Shown: piece by piece, positions 53,045 through 61,149 of the stretch | How positions within the stretch are numbered: the first letter of the stretch is position 1 | Layout: each line of letters starts with the position of its first letter | NCBI GenBank assembly: GCA_963775315.1 | Contig: CAVZIN010000011.1 | Coordinates: forward strand, 186,001-250,000 | From: CAWGHZ01 sp963775315 | Lineage (GTDB): Bacteria > Pseudomonadota > Alphaproteobacteria > MPNO01 > DASWLB01 | Direction of reading: 5' to 3' | DNA length: 64,000 nt | The notes under the pieces: model-generated | Database searches by the model: none | What the model saw: only the letters and a program-made list of their open reading frames with translations | What the model was told of the DNA's origin: nothing | Program-made: the position numbers and the translations under genes

Positions 53045-53911
53045 ATGAAGCCTGACGTTCATGCCTTCTTCGACCGCGACACGTTCTGCGTCACCTACGT
53101 GGTGCGGGATCCGGTCGGCACGACCTGCGCGGTGATCGACCCGGTGCTCGATTTCGATCCGGCCTCGGGACATACCGGCACGCACGCCGCCGACAGCGTG
53201 ATCGGCTTCGTGCGAGAGCAGGGACTCGAGGCGGCCTGGATTCTCGAAACGCACATCCACGCCGATCATCTGTCCGGCGCGCCCTACGTGAAGGACGCGC
53301 TGGGCGGCAAGGTCGGCATCGGCGCGCACGTCGCGGAGGTGCAGCGCCATTTCGCCGCGGTGTTCGGTGCCGAGCCTGGTTTCCGCTCCGACGGCTCGCA
53401 GTTCGACCGGCTGTTCGGCGACGGTGACCGCTTCGTCATCGGCGGGCTGGAGGGGCGGGTGCTGCACACGCCCGGCCACACGCCGGCCTGCCTCACCTAC
53501 GTGATCGGCGATGCCGCGTTCGTCGGCGACACGCTGTTCATGCCTGATTCTGGCACCGCGCGCTGCGACTTTCCGGGCGGCAGCGCGCGCACGCTCTACC
53601 GCTCGATCCACCGGGTGCTCGACCTGCCGCCGGAGACGCGCATCTTCGTCTGCCACGATTACGGCAACGGCGGGAAGCGCGACTATGCGTGGGAGACCAC
53701 GGTCGCCGAGGAGCGCGCATCGAACATCCACGTCAAGGACGGCACGTCCGAGGACGCCTATGTCGCGATGCGCGAGGCGCGCGACGCGACGCTCACCCTG
53801 CCGCGGCTGATCCTGCCGTCGATCCAGGTGAACATGCGCGCCGGCCACCTGCCGCCGGCGGACGAGTCCGGGGCGGTGTATCTGAAGATTCCGATCAACC
53901 GGCCGCTGTGA
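53045..53911 (+). CDS. Persulfide dioxygenase (ETHE1-like MBL-fold protein)
   Basis: A 288-residue mononuclear iron dioxygenase of the metallo-beta-lactamase fold. Ligands are in ETHIHADHLSGA, VLHTPGHTPACL, FVGDTLFMPD and FVCHDYG. It oxidises glutathione persulfide to sulfite. The DSGTARCDFPGG segment, matching the ETHE1/Blh pattern, separates it from glyoxalase II. There is no rhodanese domain. Divergent placement against soeABC fits supply of sulfite to that enzyme. No regulator gene lies between them. Confidence 0.88.
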   Translation: MKPDVHAFFDRDTFCVTYVVRDPVGTTCAVIDPVLDFDPASGHTGTHAADSVIGFVREQGLEAAWILETHIHADHLSGAPYVKDALGGKVGIGAHVAEVQRHFAAVFGAEPGFRSDGSQFDRLFGDGDRFVIGGLEGRVLHTPGHTPACLTYVIGDAAFVGDTLFMPDSGTARCDFPGGSARTLYRSIHRVLDLPPETRIFVCHDYGNGGKRDYAWETTVAEERASNIHVKDGTSEDAYVAMREARDATLTLPRLILPSIQVNMRAGHLPPADESGAVYLKIPINRPL

Positions 53912-53964
53912 GATCGCCCGTAGAAGCGGGTTGTCCCTTGCGCCGTCTGCCCTAGCTTGCCCTC

Positions 53965-54888
53965 ATGACCCTCCTGTTCACCCACGAAAGCGCGATCTGG
54001 CACGACCCCGGCCCCGCCCATCCGGAACGGCCGGAGCGGCTGAAGGCGGTGCTTGCCGCGCTCGACGCCGACGAGTTCAAGACGCTGGTCCGGCGCGAGG
54101 CGCCGCGCGCCAGCCTCGACGACATCGCGGCGCTGCACGACCGGCGCTATGTCGAGCGGCTGCTCGCCGCCGTGCCCAAGGAGGGACGCGTCCGCATTGA
54201 CCCCGACACGGCGATGAGCCCGGAGTCCGGTGAGGCAGCGCTGCGCGCTGCGGGCGCGGTGATCGCCGCGGTCGATGCCGTGATGGCGGGCGAGGCGCAG
54301 ACGGCATTCTGTGCGGTCCGCCCGCCCGGCCATCATGCCGAGCCCGCGCGCGGCATGGGGTTCTGCCTGTTCAACAACGTCGCCATCGCCGCTCTGCACG
54401 CCCGGGCGGCGCACGGGGTGAAGCGCGTGGCCATCGTCGATTTCGACGTGCATCACGGCAACGGTACCCAGGCCGCCTTCGAGGACGAGCCCGAGGTGCT
54501 GTTCGCCTCCACCCACCAGTACCCGTTCTATCCCGGCACCGGCGCGGCGGACGAGCGCGGCGCCGGCAATGTGTTCAACGCGCCGCTCCAGGCCGGCACC
54601 GGCTCGCTCGGCTTCCGCCGGGCGATGGAGCGGGTGATCCTGCCCGCCGTCGCCGATTTCCGGCCCGAGCTGATCCTGGTCTCGGCCGGGTTCGACGCGC
54701 ACGCCCGCGACCCGCTCGCCATGCTCGATCTAGGCGACGAAGATTACAGTTGGGTGACCGACCGCATCCGCGAGATCGCCGCCGAAAGCGCCGACGGGCG
54801 GATCGTGTCCACCCTCGAAGGGGGCTACGACCTGCAGGCGCTGGCGGCGGGCGTCAGCCGGCACGTGCGGAGCCTGATGGCCGAATAG
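53965..54888 (+). CDS. Histone-deacetylase-family protein (acetoin utilisation-like)
   Basis: A 307-residue zinc hydrolase of the arginase/deacetylase fold. Catalytic elements: RPPGHHAEPARGMGFCLFNN (tandem His), IVDFDVHHGNGTQ (Asp-Val-His zinc ligands) and SAGFDAH with the third ligand. Bacterial members remove acetyl groups from polyamines or other small amines or from proteins. It lies 53 bases downstream of the persulfide dioxygenase and 103 before xseB. Confidence 0.93.
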   Translation: MTLLFTHESAIWHDPGPAHPERPERLKAVLAALDADEFKTLVRREAPRASLDDIAALHDRRYVERLLAAVPKEGRVRIDPDTAMSPESGEAALRAAGAVIAAVDAVMAGEAQTAFCAVRPPGHHAEPARGMGFCLFNNVAIAALHARAAHGVKRVAIVDFDVHHGNGTQAAFEDEPEVLFASTHQYPFYPGTGAADERGAGNVFNAPLQAGTGSLGFRRAMERVILPAVADFRPELILVSAGFDAHARDPLAMLDLGDEDYSWVTDRIREIAAESADGRIVSTLEGGYDLQALAAGVSRHVRSLMAE

Positions 54889-54991
54889 CCGGCCGATTCG
54901 CCCGGATTTCGGGCAATTTCAAGCCGTTTCGCCGGTTTGGCCGGCTTGCCGCGACGCGCCGCGGCCACTACACTCGCGACACGGAGAAATC

Positions 54992-55240
54992 ATGCCTGAC
55001 GCCAAGACCGACGACATCGGCGCCATGTCCTTCGAGGACGCGCTCGGCGAGCTCGAAAAGATCGTCCGGCGGCTCGAGGACGGAAAGGCGAAGCTCGATG
55101 ACGCCATCGCCGCGTACGAGCGCGGCGCCAAGCTCAAGCGCCACTGCGAGCAGAAGTTGAAGGAGGCGAAGATGAAGATCGACAGGATCGACATCGGCCC
55201 GGGTGGCGAAGTCCGGGCAGAGCCTGCCGACATTGAATGA
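54992..55240 (+). CDS. xseB: Exodeoxyribonuclease VII small subunit
   Basis: An 82-residue all-helical protein. SFEDALGELEKIVRRLEDGK and the LDDAIAAYERGAKLKRHC segment are the standard XseB pattern. It binds XseA in the exonuclease that degrades single-stranded DNA. CGGAGAA precedes the ATG. Its 3' end overlaps the start of ispA, the usual order xseB-ispA-dxs. Confidence 0.96.
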   Translation: MPDAKTDDIGAMSFEDALGELEKIVRRLEDGKAKLDDAIAAYERGAKLKRHCEQKLKEAKMKIDRIDIGPGGEVRAEPADIE

Positions 55241-56138
55241 CGCCCTGACCGCGGCCTCGGTCGCGGAGGCGATGGCGCAAACCTCCAAGGCCGTCGATGC
55301 CGTGCTGGATAAGGTGCTGCCGCGTCCGTCCGGGCCGGAGGGGCGGGTGCACGAGGCCATGCGCTACGCCACCCTCGCCGGCGGCAAAAGGCTGCGCCCA
55401 TTCCTCGTGGCGGCGGGGGCGCGGCTGTTCGACGCACCCGAGGCGCGCGCCTTCCGGGTGGGGGCGGCGGTCGAGCTGATCCATTCATACTCGCTGATTC
55501 ACGACGATTTGCCGGCGATGGACGACGACGATCTGCGCCGCGGCCAGCCGTCCTGCCACGCCAAATTTGACGAGGCGACGGCCATTCTCGCCGGCGACGC
55601 GCTCCAGGCGCTCGCCTTCGAGGTCCTGGCCGGGCGCGAAACCCATCCCGACGCCGAGGTCCGCTGCGAGCTTTCGCGCCGGCTGGCGGTCGCGTCGGGC
55701 GCGGCCGGCATGGTCGGCGGCCAGATGATCGATCTCGCCTGCGAAGGGCAGAGCCCGGGGATCGAGGTCGTCTCGCGCATGCACGCCCTGAAGACGGGCG
55801 CGATCATCAGCTTCGCCTGCGAGGCGGGCGGCGTGCTCGGTGGTGCCGCGCCCGACGCCCAGGATGCGCTCGCGGCCTATTCCCGCGACCTCGGTCTCGC
55901 CTTCCAGATCGCCGACGATCTCCTTGACGCCGAGGGGGATTCGACCGATATCGGGAAAACGGCGGGAAAGGACGCCGCCGCAGGGAAGGCCACGTTCGTG
56001 TCGGTTTTAGGGCTGGAACGGGCGCGCACGCGTGCTCGCGATCATGCGCAACTCGCGGCCGACCGCCTCGCGGCGTTCAATTCGCGGGCCGATGTGCTCC
56101 GGGCAACCGCCCGGTTCGTGGTGGATCGACGTTCCTGA
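55203..56138 (+). CDS. ispA: Farnesyl/geranyl diphosphate synthase
   Basis: A trans-prenyltransferase of about 311 residues. The first Asp-rich motif is SLIHDDLPAMDDDDLRRG (DDXXXXD form) and the second is FQIADDLLDAEGD. GGKRLRPFLV is also conserved. It condenses IPP with DMAPP/GPP to farnesyl diphosphate. The start is uncertain: GTG 55203 is the longest, TTG 55233 would give 301 residues, nearer the usual family length. Both overlap xseB. Confidence 0.94.
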   Translation: MAKSGQSLPTLNDALTAASVAEAMAQTSKAVDAVLDKVLPRPSGPEGRVHEAMRYATLAGGKRLRPFLVAAGARLFDAPEARAFRVGAAVELIHSYSLIHDDLPAMDDDDLRRGQPSCHAKFDEATAILAGDALQALAFEVLAGRETHPDAEVRCELSRRLAVASGAAGMVGGQMIDLACEGQSPGIEVVSRMHALKTGAIISFACEAGGVLGGAAPDAQDALAAYSRDLGLAFQIADDLLDAEGDSTDIGKTAGKDAAAGKATFVSVLGLERARTRARDHAQLAADRLAAFNSRADVLRATARFVVDRRS

Positions 56139-56151
56139 GAGGGAGAGGGTC

Positions 56152-58071
56152 ATGTCCAATAAGACGAATACCCCGCTTCTCGACAAGGTGACCTTTCCGG
56201 ACGACATCAAGAAGATGGGCGTCCGCGAGCTGCGGCAGCTTGCCGACGAGGTGCGCCAGGAGACGATCGACGCCGTCTCGATCACCGGCGGTCATCTCGG
56301 CGCCGGGCTGGGCGTGGTCGAACTCACGGTCGTGCTGCACCATCTGTTCGATACCCCGACCGACAAGCTGATCTGGGACGTCGGCCACCAGTGCTATCCG
56401 CACAAGATCCTGACCGGCCGGCGCGACCGCATCCGCACGCTGCGCCAGGGCGGCGGGCTGTCCGGCTTCACCAAGCGCGTCGAGAGCCCCTATGACCCGT
56501 TCGGCGCCGCGCACGCCTCGACCTCGATCTCGGCGGCGCTCGGCTTCGCCGTGGCGCGCGATCTGCAGGGCCACACCAACCGGGTGATCGCGGTCATCGG
56601 CGACGGCGCCATGTCGGGCGGCATGGCCTACGAGGCGATGAACAACGCGGGGTCGATGGACACCCAGCTCATCGTCATCCTGAACGACAACGACATGTCG
56701 ATCGCGCCGCCGGTGGGCGCGATGAGCGCGTATCTCTCGCGGCTGATCTCGTCCAAGTCGTACCGCAGCCTGCGCGACATCGGCCGGCATATGGCCGACC
56801 GCTTCCCGCGCACCATCAAGAACGCGGCGATGCGCGCCGAGGAGTACGCGCGCGGGCTGCTCACTGGCGGCACGCTGTTCGAGGAGCTCGGTTTCTACTA
56901 TGTCGGCCCGATCGACGGGCACAATATCGACCACCTGTTGCCCGTGCTTCGCAACGTGCGCGACGACGACGAGAAGGGGCCGATCCTGGTCCACGTCGTC
57001 ACCCAGAAGGGCAAGGGCTACAAGCCGGCCGAGGAATCGGCCGACAAGTATCACGGCGTGTCGCGCTTCGACGTAGTCACCGGCAACCAGGTGAAGGGCA
57101 AGCCGAACGCGCCGCCCAGCTACACTAAGGTGTTCGCCAACGCCCTCGTCGACGAGGCGCGGCGCGACGAAAAGATCGTCGCGATCACCGCCGCCATGCC
57201 GTCGGGCACGGGCGTCGACCTGTTCCAGAAGGAATTCCCGTACCGCGCGTTCGACGTGGGGCTCGCCGAACAGCACGCGGTGACCTTCGCGGCCGGCCTC
57301 GCCGCCGACGGGATGAAGCCGTTCGCCGCGATCTATTCGACCTTCCTCCAGCGCGCCTTCGACCAGATCGTCCACGACGTCGCCATCCAGCGCCTGCCGG
57401 TCAGGTTCGCGATGGACCGCGCCGGGCTGGTCGGCGCCGACGGCCAGACCCATGCCGGTTCATACGACATCGGCTATCTCGGCATGCTGCCCGGCTTCGT
57501 GCTGATGGCCGCGTCCGACGAGGCCGAGCTGGTGCACATGGTGGCGACCGCCGTCGCGATCGACGACCGCCCGTCCGCCTTCCGCTATCCGCGGGGCGAA
57601 GGGGCGGGGGTGGAGCTGCCGGCGCACGGCGTGCCGCTCGAGATCGGCAAGGGCCGCATCCTGCGCGAGGGCACCAAGGTCGCCATCCTGTCCTACGGCA
57701 CCAGGCTGCAGGAATGTCTCGCGGCGGCGGACGAGCTCGGCGCGCGCGGCCTTTCGACCACGGTCGCGGACGCGCGCTTCGCGAAGCCGCTCGACACCGA
57801 CCTGGTGCGCCGCCTCGCCAAGGAGCACGAGGTGCTGATCACGGTCGAGGAAGGCGCGATCGGCGGCTTCGCTTCGTTCGTGCTCCACTACCTCGCGACC
57901 GAAGGCATGCTCGACGACGGGATGAAGATCCGCCCGATGATCCTGCCGGACGCGTTCCTCGACCAGGACGCGCCCGAAAAGCAGTACGAGACGGCGGGGC
58001 TGAAGTCGGCCGACATCGTCGCCACGGCGCTCGGCGCGCTCGGCGTCGCCGCCAAGTCCGCCAGGGCCTAA
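56152..58071 (+). CDS. dxs: 1-deoxy-D-xylulose-5-phosphate synthase
   Basis: A 639-residue thiamin-diphosphate enzyme for the first step of the MEP isoprenoid pathway. The ThDP motif is VIGDGAMSGGMAYEAMNNAG and the loop DNDMSIAPPVGA; HQCYPHKILTGRRD, FDVGLAEQHAVTFAAG and DRAGLVGADGQTHAG are diagnostic of Dxs. The ATG at 56152 follows GAGAGGG. It follows ispA by 13 bases. Its last four bases overlap the convergent HEPN gene. Confidence 0.97.
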   Translation: MSNKTNTPLLDKVTFPDDIKKMGVRELRQLADEVRQETIDAVSITGGHLGAGLGVVELTVVLHHLFDTPTDKLIWDVGHQCYPHKILTGRRDRIRTLRQGGGLSGFTKRVESPYDPFGAAHASTSISAALGFAVARDLQGHTNRVIAVIGDGAMSGGMAYEAMNNAGSMDTQLIVILNDNDMSIAPPVGAMSAYLSRLISSKSYRSLRDIGRHMADRFPRTIKNAAMRAEEYARGLLTGGTLFEELGFYYVGPIDGHNIDHLLPVLRNVRDDDEKGPILVHVVTQKGKGYKPAEESADKYHGVSRFDVVTGNQVKGKPNAPPSYTKVFANALVDEARRDEKIVAITAAMPSGTGVDLFQKEFPYRAFDVGLAEQHAVTFAAGLAADGMKPFAAIYSTFLQRAFDQIVHDVAIQRLPVRFAMDRAGLVGADGQTHAGSYDIGYLGMLPGFVLMAASDEAELVHMVATAVAIDDRPSAFRYPRGEGAGVELPAHGVPLEIGKGRILREGTKVAILSYGTRLQECLAAADELGARGLSTTVADARFAKPLDTDLVRRLAKEHEVLITVEEGAIGGFASFVLHYLATEGMLDDGMKIRPMILPDAFLDQDAPEKQYETAGLKSADIVATALGALGVAAKSARA

Positions 58072-58445
58072 TCGGTTGCCAAGAGCGACTTGATCTCAGT
58101 AATGAACGCGGCGGCGTGGGCGATATGTGCCTCCGCGAGCTCTGCCGCCGTTCCGCGCGTCGTATAGTCGGCGACGAGCCTGTCCCTTTCGGCATCGATG
58201 AGCCAGCGATGCAGGTCAGGGCTCACCAGACCGGGCTTCGCGAAGTGCTGGCCGAAGGCTGCCAGGACGGCGCTATGTCTGCTGCGGTAGAGCTGCTTGG
58301 AAATCAAAGCCGCCTTAGCGGCATTGAACATCGCGTAGTACGCCTCGCTGCATGCCGGGTCGGCGAAGCCTTGCGCAACGAGCAGCTCGGCGGCGCGCAG
58401 AAGCTGCTCGCTTTTTGAAAGCAGTGCGCGCTGCTCGTCGTTCAA
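58068..58445 (-). CDS. HEPN-domain protein, likely toxin partner of MntA-type protein
   Basis: A 125-residue helical protein of the HEPN superfamily (UPF0332 branch). Blocks are SEAYYAMFNAAKAALIS, YRSRHSAVLAAFGQHFAKPG and ERDRLVADYTTRG. I see no clear RX4-6H ribonuclease motif, so RNase activity is not certain. It overlaps the nucleotidyltransferase gene by four bases (ATGA), as toxin-antitoxin pairs do. In related MntA/HepT pairs the partner adds AMP to the HEPN protein and silences it. Confidence 0.82.
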   Translation of the reverse strand: MNDEQRALLSKSEQLLRAAELLVAQGFADPACSEAYYAMFNAAKAALISKQLYRSRHSAVLAAFGQHFAKPGLVSPDLHRWLIDAERDRLVADYTTRGTAAELAEAHIAHAAAFITEIKSLLATD

Positions 58446-58765
58446 ATCGGCACGCCCTCACGGCGCACGTTCTGATATATCCCGAAGTCGCTGGACACGT
58501 AGGTCGCCGAGTCGGTGAAGACCGGCATGATGACCGCATCGTATTTCAGGGACAGGTCGCAGATGACGTCGAGGCGGGCCTCGCGCTCCAGCCCGAGGTC
58601 GGCAATTGGCTGCTTCAGCACGACCATCACGTCGATGTCGGATTCGGCGTCCGCATCGCCGCGCGCCTGCGAGCCGAACAGGATCAGCCGGTCTAGGCGC
58701 GGCCCGTACAGCGCCTCGATGCGGGCGCGGAACTCGGCCAGAACCGTATCGAGCGGGGCGTTCAT
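58442..58765 (-). CDS. Minimal nucleotidyltransferase (MntA-like antitoxin)
   Basis: A 107-residue protein of the MNT fold. The GSX10DXD motif is exact in LILFGSQARGDADAESDIDV. The third acidic residue is probably Asp in LDVICDLSLKYD. It is encoded first, with the HEPN protein second, matching the usual MNT-HEPN order. A TATACT -10-like hexamer ends six bases before the ATG and there is no Shine-Dalgarno sequence, so the message may be leaderless. Confidence 0.85.
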   Translation of the reverse strand: MNAPLDTVLAEFRARIEALYGPRLDRLILFGSQARGDADAESDIDVMVVLKQPIADLGLEREARLDVICDLSLKYDAVIMPVFTDSATYVSSDFGIYQNVRREGVPI

Positions 58766-58773
58766 CAAAGTAG

Positions 58774-58779
58774 TATAGC
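58774..58779 (-). promoter_or_regulatory. Candidate -10 box of the MNT/HEPN pair
   Basis: TATACT on the minus strand lies six bases before the MNT start codon. The predicted transcription start would be at or next to the ATG. I see no good -35 hexamer 16-18 bases upstream, so the promoter is only a candidate. Confidence 0.35.
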
Positions 58780-58810
58780 AGACAACGTCTTTGCCGCCGC
58801 GGAGCCCTTT

Positions 58811-60001
58811 ATGAACCGTTCGACCGACCGCATCCTTACGACCCATGCCGGCAGCCTGCCGCGGCCGGACGCGCTGCGCGCCGCCTGGGCCGACCCGAAC
58901 GCCGACCAGGCGCGGCTCGACGCGCTGCTGAAATCCTCCGTCGCCGAGGTCGTGAAGGCCCAGCACGACGCCGGGATCGACGTCCCCAACGATGGCGAGT
59001 TCGGCAAGCCGATGCGCGCCGCCGCCGACCTCGCGGCCTGGGGCACGTACATCTTCGGCCGGCTCGCGGGCTTCGGCCCGGCGCCCGCCGGCGCGGCCGC
59101 GCCGGACCGCGCCGTCGCCGGCCAGCCGATGCGCATCGTCGGCGAACGGTGGGAGCAGCGCGACTTCGCCGCCTTCTATGCCGAGGCGGCGAAGGTCCCG
59201 GCGACCGCTTCGCGCCCGGCCTGCATCGGGCCCATCGCCTACACCGCCGAGTCCGCGCTCAAGCGCGACCTCGCGAACCTCAAGGCGGCAACGGAAGCGG
59301 CGGGCATCGAGGAGGCGTTCGTCACCTCCATTGCGGTCGGCAGCCTTGAGATGTTCTGCCGCGGCCAGAACGCACACTACAAGACCGATGCGGATTTCCT
59401 CGATGCGATCGCCGCCGCGCTCGCGGTCGAGTATCGCGCCATCGTCGACGCGGGCTTCGTGCTGCAGCTCGACGACCCTGGACTGCCGGACACCTGGGAC
59501 ATGCTCGATCCGCACCCGACGCTGGACCAGTACAAGCGCTACGCGCTCGCCCGCGTCGAGGCGCTGAACGTGGCGCTCGCCGGCATCCCCGAGGATAGGG
59601 TGCGCTACCACATCTGCTGGGGAAGCTGGCACGGCCCGCACGTCGCCGACCTGCCGCTCAAGGACATCGTCGACGTGATGTTGCGGGTGAAGGCGCAGGC
59701 CTTCTCGGTCGAGGCCGGCAACGTGCGCCACGAGCACGAGGTCAAGCTCTGGGGCGAGGTGAAGCTGCCCGCGGGCCGGATGCTGATCCCCGGCGTCGTC
59801 AGCCATTCCACGAATTTCGTCGAGCATCCCGAGCTCGTCTGCGACCGGCTCGTCGCCTACGCGAAGCAGGTGGGGCGCGAGAACGTGATCGCCGGCACCG
59901 ATTGCGGCCTCGGGGGCCGGGTGCATCCGCAGATCGCCTGGGCCAAACTTGCTTCGCTTAGCGAGGGCGCCCGCCTCGCGACCAAGGCGCTCTGGGGATA
60001 G
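58811..60001 (+). CDS. MetE-like (cobalamin-independent methionine synthase family) protein
   Basis: A 396-residue TIM-barrel protein, second of its kind in the window but clearly different. It opens TTHAGSLPRPDALRAAW. Candidate zinc ligands: His-X-Cys in RYHICWGSWHGPH, Glu in FSVEAGN and Cys in GTDCGLGGRVHP. Such single-domain proteins lack the N-terminal folate-binding half of MetE, so their methyl donor is unknown. It lies 9 bases before the TlyA gene, possibly one operon. Confidence 0.87.
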   Translation: MNRSTDRILTTHAGSLPRPDALRAAWADPNADQARLDALLKSSVAEVVKAQHDAGIDVPNDGEFGKPMRAAADLAAWGTYIFGRLAGFGPAPAGAAAPDRAVAGQPMRIVGERWEQRDFAAFYAEAAKVPATASRPACIGPIAYTAESALKRDLANLKAATEAAGIEEAFVTSIAVGSLEMFCRGQNAHYKTDADFLDAIAAALAVEYRAIVDAGFVLQLDDPGLPDTWDMLDPHPTLDQYKRYALARVEALNVALAGIPEDRVRYHICWGSWHGPHVADLPLKDIVDVMLRVKAQAFSVEAGNVRHEHEVKLWGEVKLPAGRMLIPGVVSHSTNFVEHPELVCDRLVAYAKQVGRENVIAGTDCGLGGRVHPQIAWAKLASLSEGARLATKALWG

Positions 60002-60009
60002 CGGCGGCG

Positions 60010-60759
60010 ATGGCTGCCCGCGCGGGCCGGCAGCGGCTCGACCAGGCGCTGGTGGCGCGCGGGCTCGCTGAAAGCCGGGCGCGGGCCCAGGCCTTGATCA
60101 TGGCGGGGCTGGTCTTCTCCGGCGAGGCGCGGCTCGACAAGCCGGGCCAGCAGGTGGCCGACGACGCGGCGCTCGAGGTTCGCGGGCGCGACCATCCCTG
60201 GGTGTCGCGCGGCGGGGTGAAGCTCGCCCATGCGCTCGATGCGTTCGAGATCGACCCGGCCGGTCTCGTCTGCCTCGATGTCGGCGCCTCGACGGGCGGG
60301 TTCACCGACGTGCTGCTCACCCGCGGCGCACGGCGCGTCTATGCCGTCGACGTGGGCCGAGCCCAGCTCGCCTGGAAGCTGCGCACCGATCCGCGCGTCG
60401 TGTGCCTGGAGGGCGTCAACGCCCGCTATTTGACCGAAGCCGAGGTGCCGGAGCCGCCGGACCTCGTCGTCTGCGACGCGAGCTTCATCGGGCTGGAAAC
60501 GGTGCTGCCGGCCGCCCTTGCCCTGGCGGCGCCGGGCGCGCACCTCGTCGCGCTGATTAAGCCGCAGTTCGAGGCCGGGCGCGGCCAAGTCGGCAAGGGC
60601 GGCGTGGTGCGCGATCCGGCGGTGCACGAGGCGGTGGTGGCGCGCGTCCGCGCCTGGCTCGCCGCCCGGCCGGGCTGGACCGTGCTGGCTACCGACCAAA
60701 GCCCGATTACCGGGCCGGACGGTAACCGCGAGTTCCTGATCTCCGGTCGCAAAAGTTGA
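60010..60759 (+). CDS. TlyA-family rRNA 2'-O-methyltransferase
   Basis: A 249-residue protein with an N-terminal S4 RNA-binding domain (RLDQALVARGLAESRARAQAL) and a C-terminal FtsJ-like SAM methyltransferase. The SAM motif is CLDVGASTGGFTDVLL; the catalytic Lys is in ALIKPQFEAGR. TlyA proteins methylate the ribose of 16S and 23S rRNA cytidines; short forms may act on one only. Some are annotated as haemolysins by old nomenclature. Confidence 0.92.
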   Translation: MAARAGRQRLDQALVARGLAESRARAQALIMAGLVFSGEARLDKPGQQVADDAALEVRGRDHPWVSRGGVKLAHALDAFEIDPAGLVCLDVGASTGGFTDVLLTRGARRVYAVDVGRAQLAWKLRTDPRVVCLEGVNARYLTEAEVPEPPDLVVCDASFIGLETVLPAALALAAPGAHLVALIKPQFEAGRGQVGKGGVVRDPAVHEAVVARVRAWLAARPGWTVLATDQSPITGPDGNREFLISGRKS

Positions 60760-60848
60760 TCGGGCGGCGCCGCGCCGCACCCCTTGCCGCCCGATCGGCC
60801 CATGCCTACCTCCTTGGCGCCGCGCATCGCGCGCGGAGGAGCCACCCC

Positions 60849-61133
60849 ATGTCCTCCCCCACCGGCCGGATCGTATCGGCCGCATTCGCGACGGTCGCGG
60901 TCGTGGCCGTCGGCGTGACCTTTGCCGTTTCGGGCGAATACCTGCTGTCGGTCCCCGTCGTCGACGCGCTTCAGGGGATCGGCCTGCTCGGCGCCGGCTG
61001 GCGCGACGGTCACACGGCGACCGTGGCGCTCTGGTGCGTCGCCCTGACCCTGCCGCCCGCCGTCTACCTGTCGCGCGGCTTTTTCCGCCACGCGCTCCGC
61101 ATCGAGCAGGCGGTCGACCGCGGCGAGCTCTAG
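60849..61133 (+). CDS. Hypothetical small membrane protein
   Basis: A 94-residue protein I do not recognise. It has two hydrophobic segments, about residues 8-30 and 55-75, with a loop holding GWRDGHTA. GGAGGAG lies seven bases before the ATG, a strong site, supporting this start over a longer frame at 60756. It lies between two RNA methyltransferase genes, but nothing suggests a related role. Confidence 0.55.
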   Translation: MSSPTGRIVSAAFATVAVVAVGVTFAVSGEYLLSVPVVDALQGIGLLGAGWRDGHTATVALWCVALTLPPAVYLSRGFFRHALRIEQAVDRGEL

Positions 61134-61149
61134 CCTTACCTTGCCGCGC

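Noticed and set aside
56077..57453. 458-residue minus-strand frame inside dxs
   Set aside because: Antisense to an unmistakable dxs; no recognisable domain.
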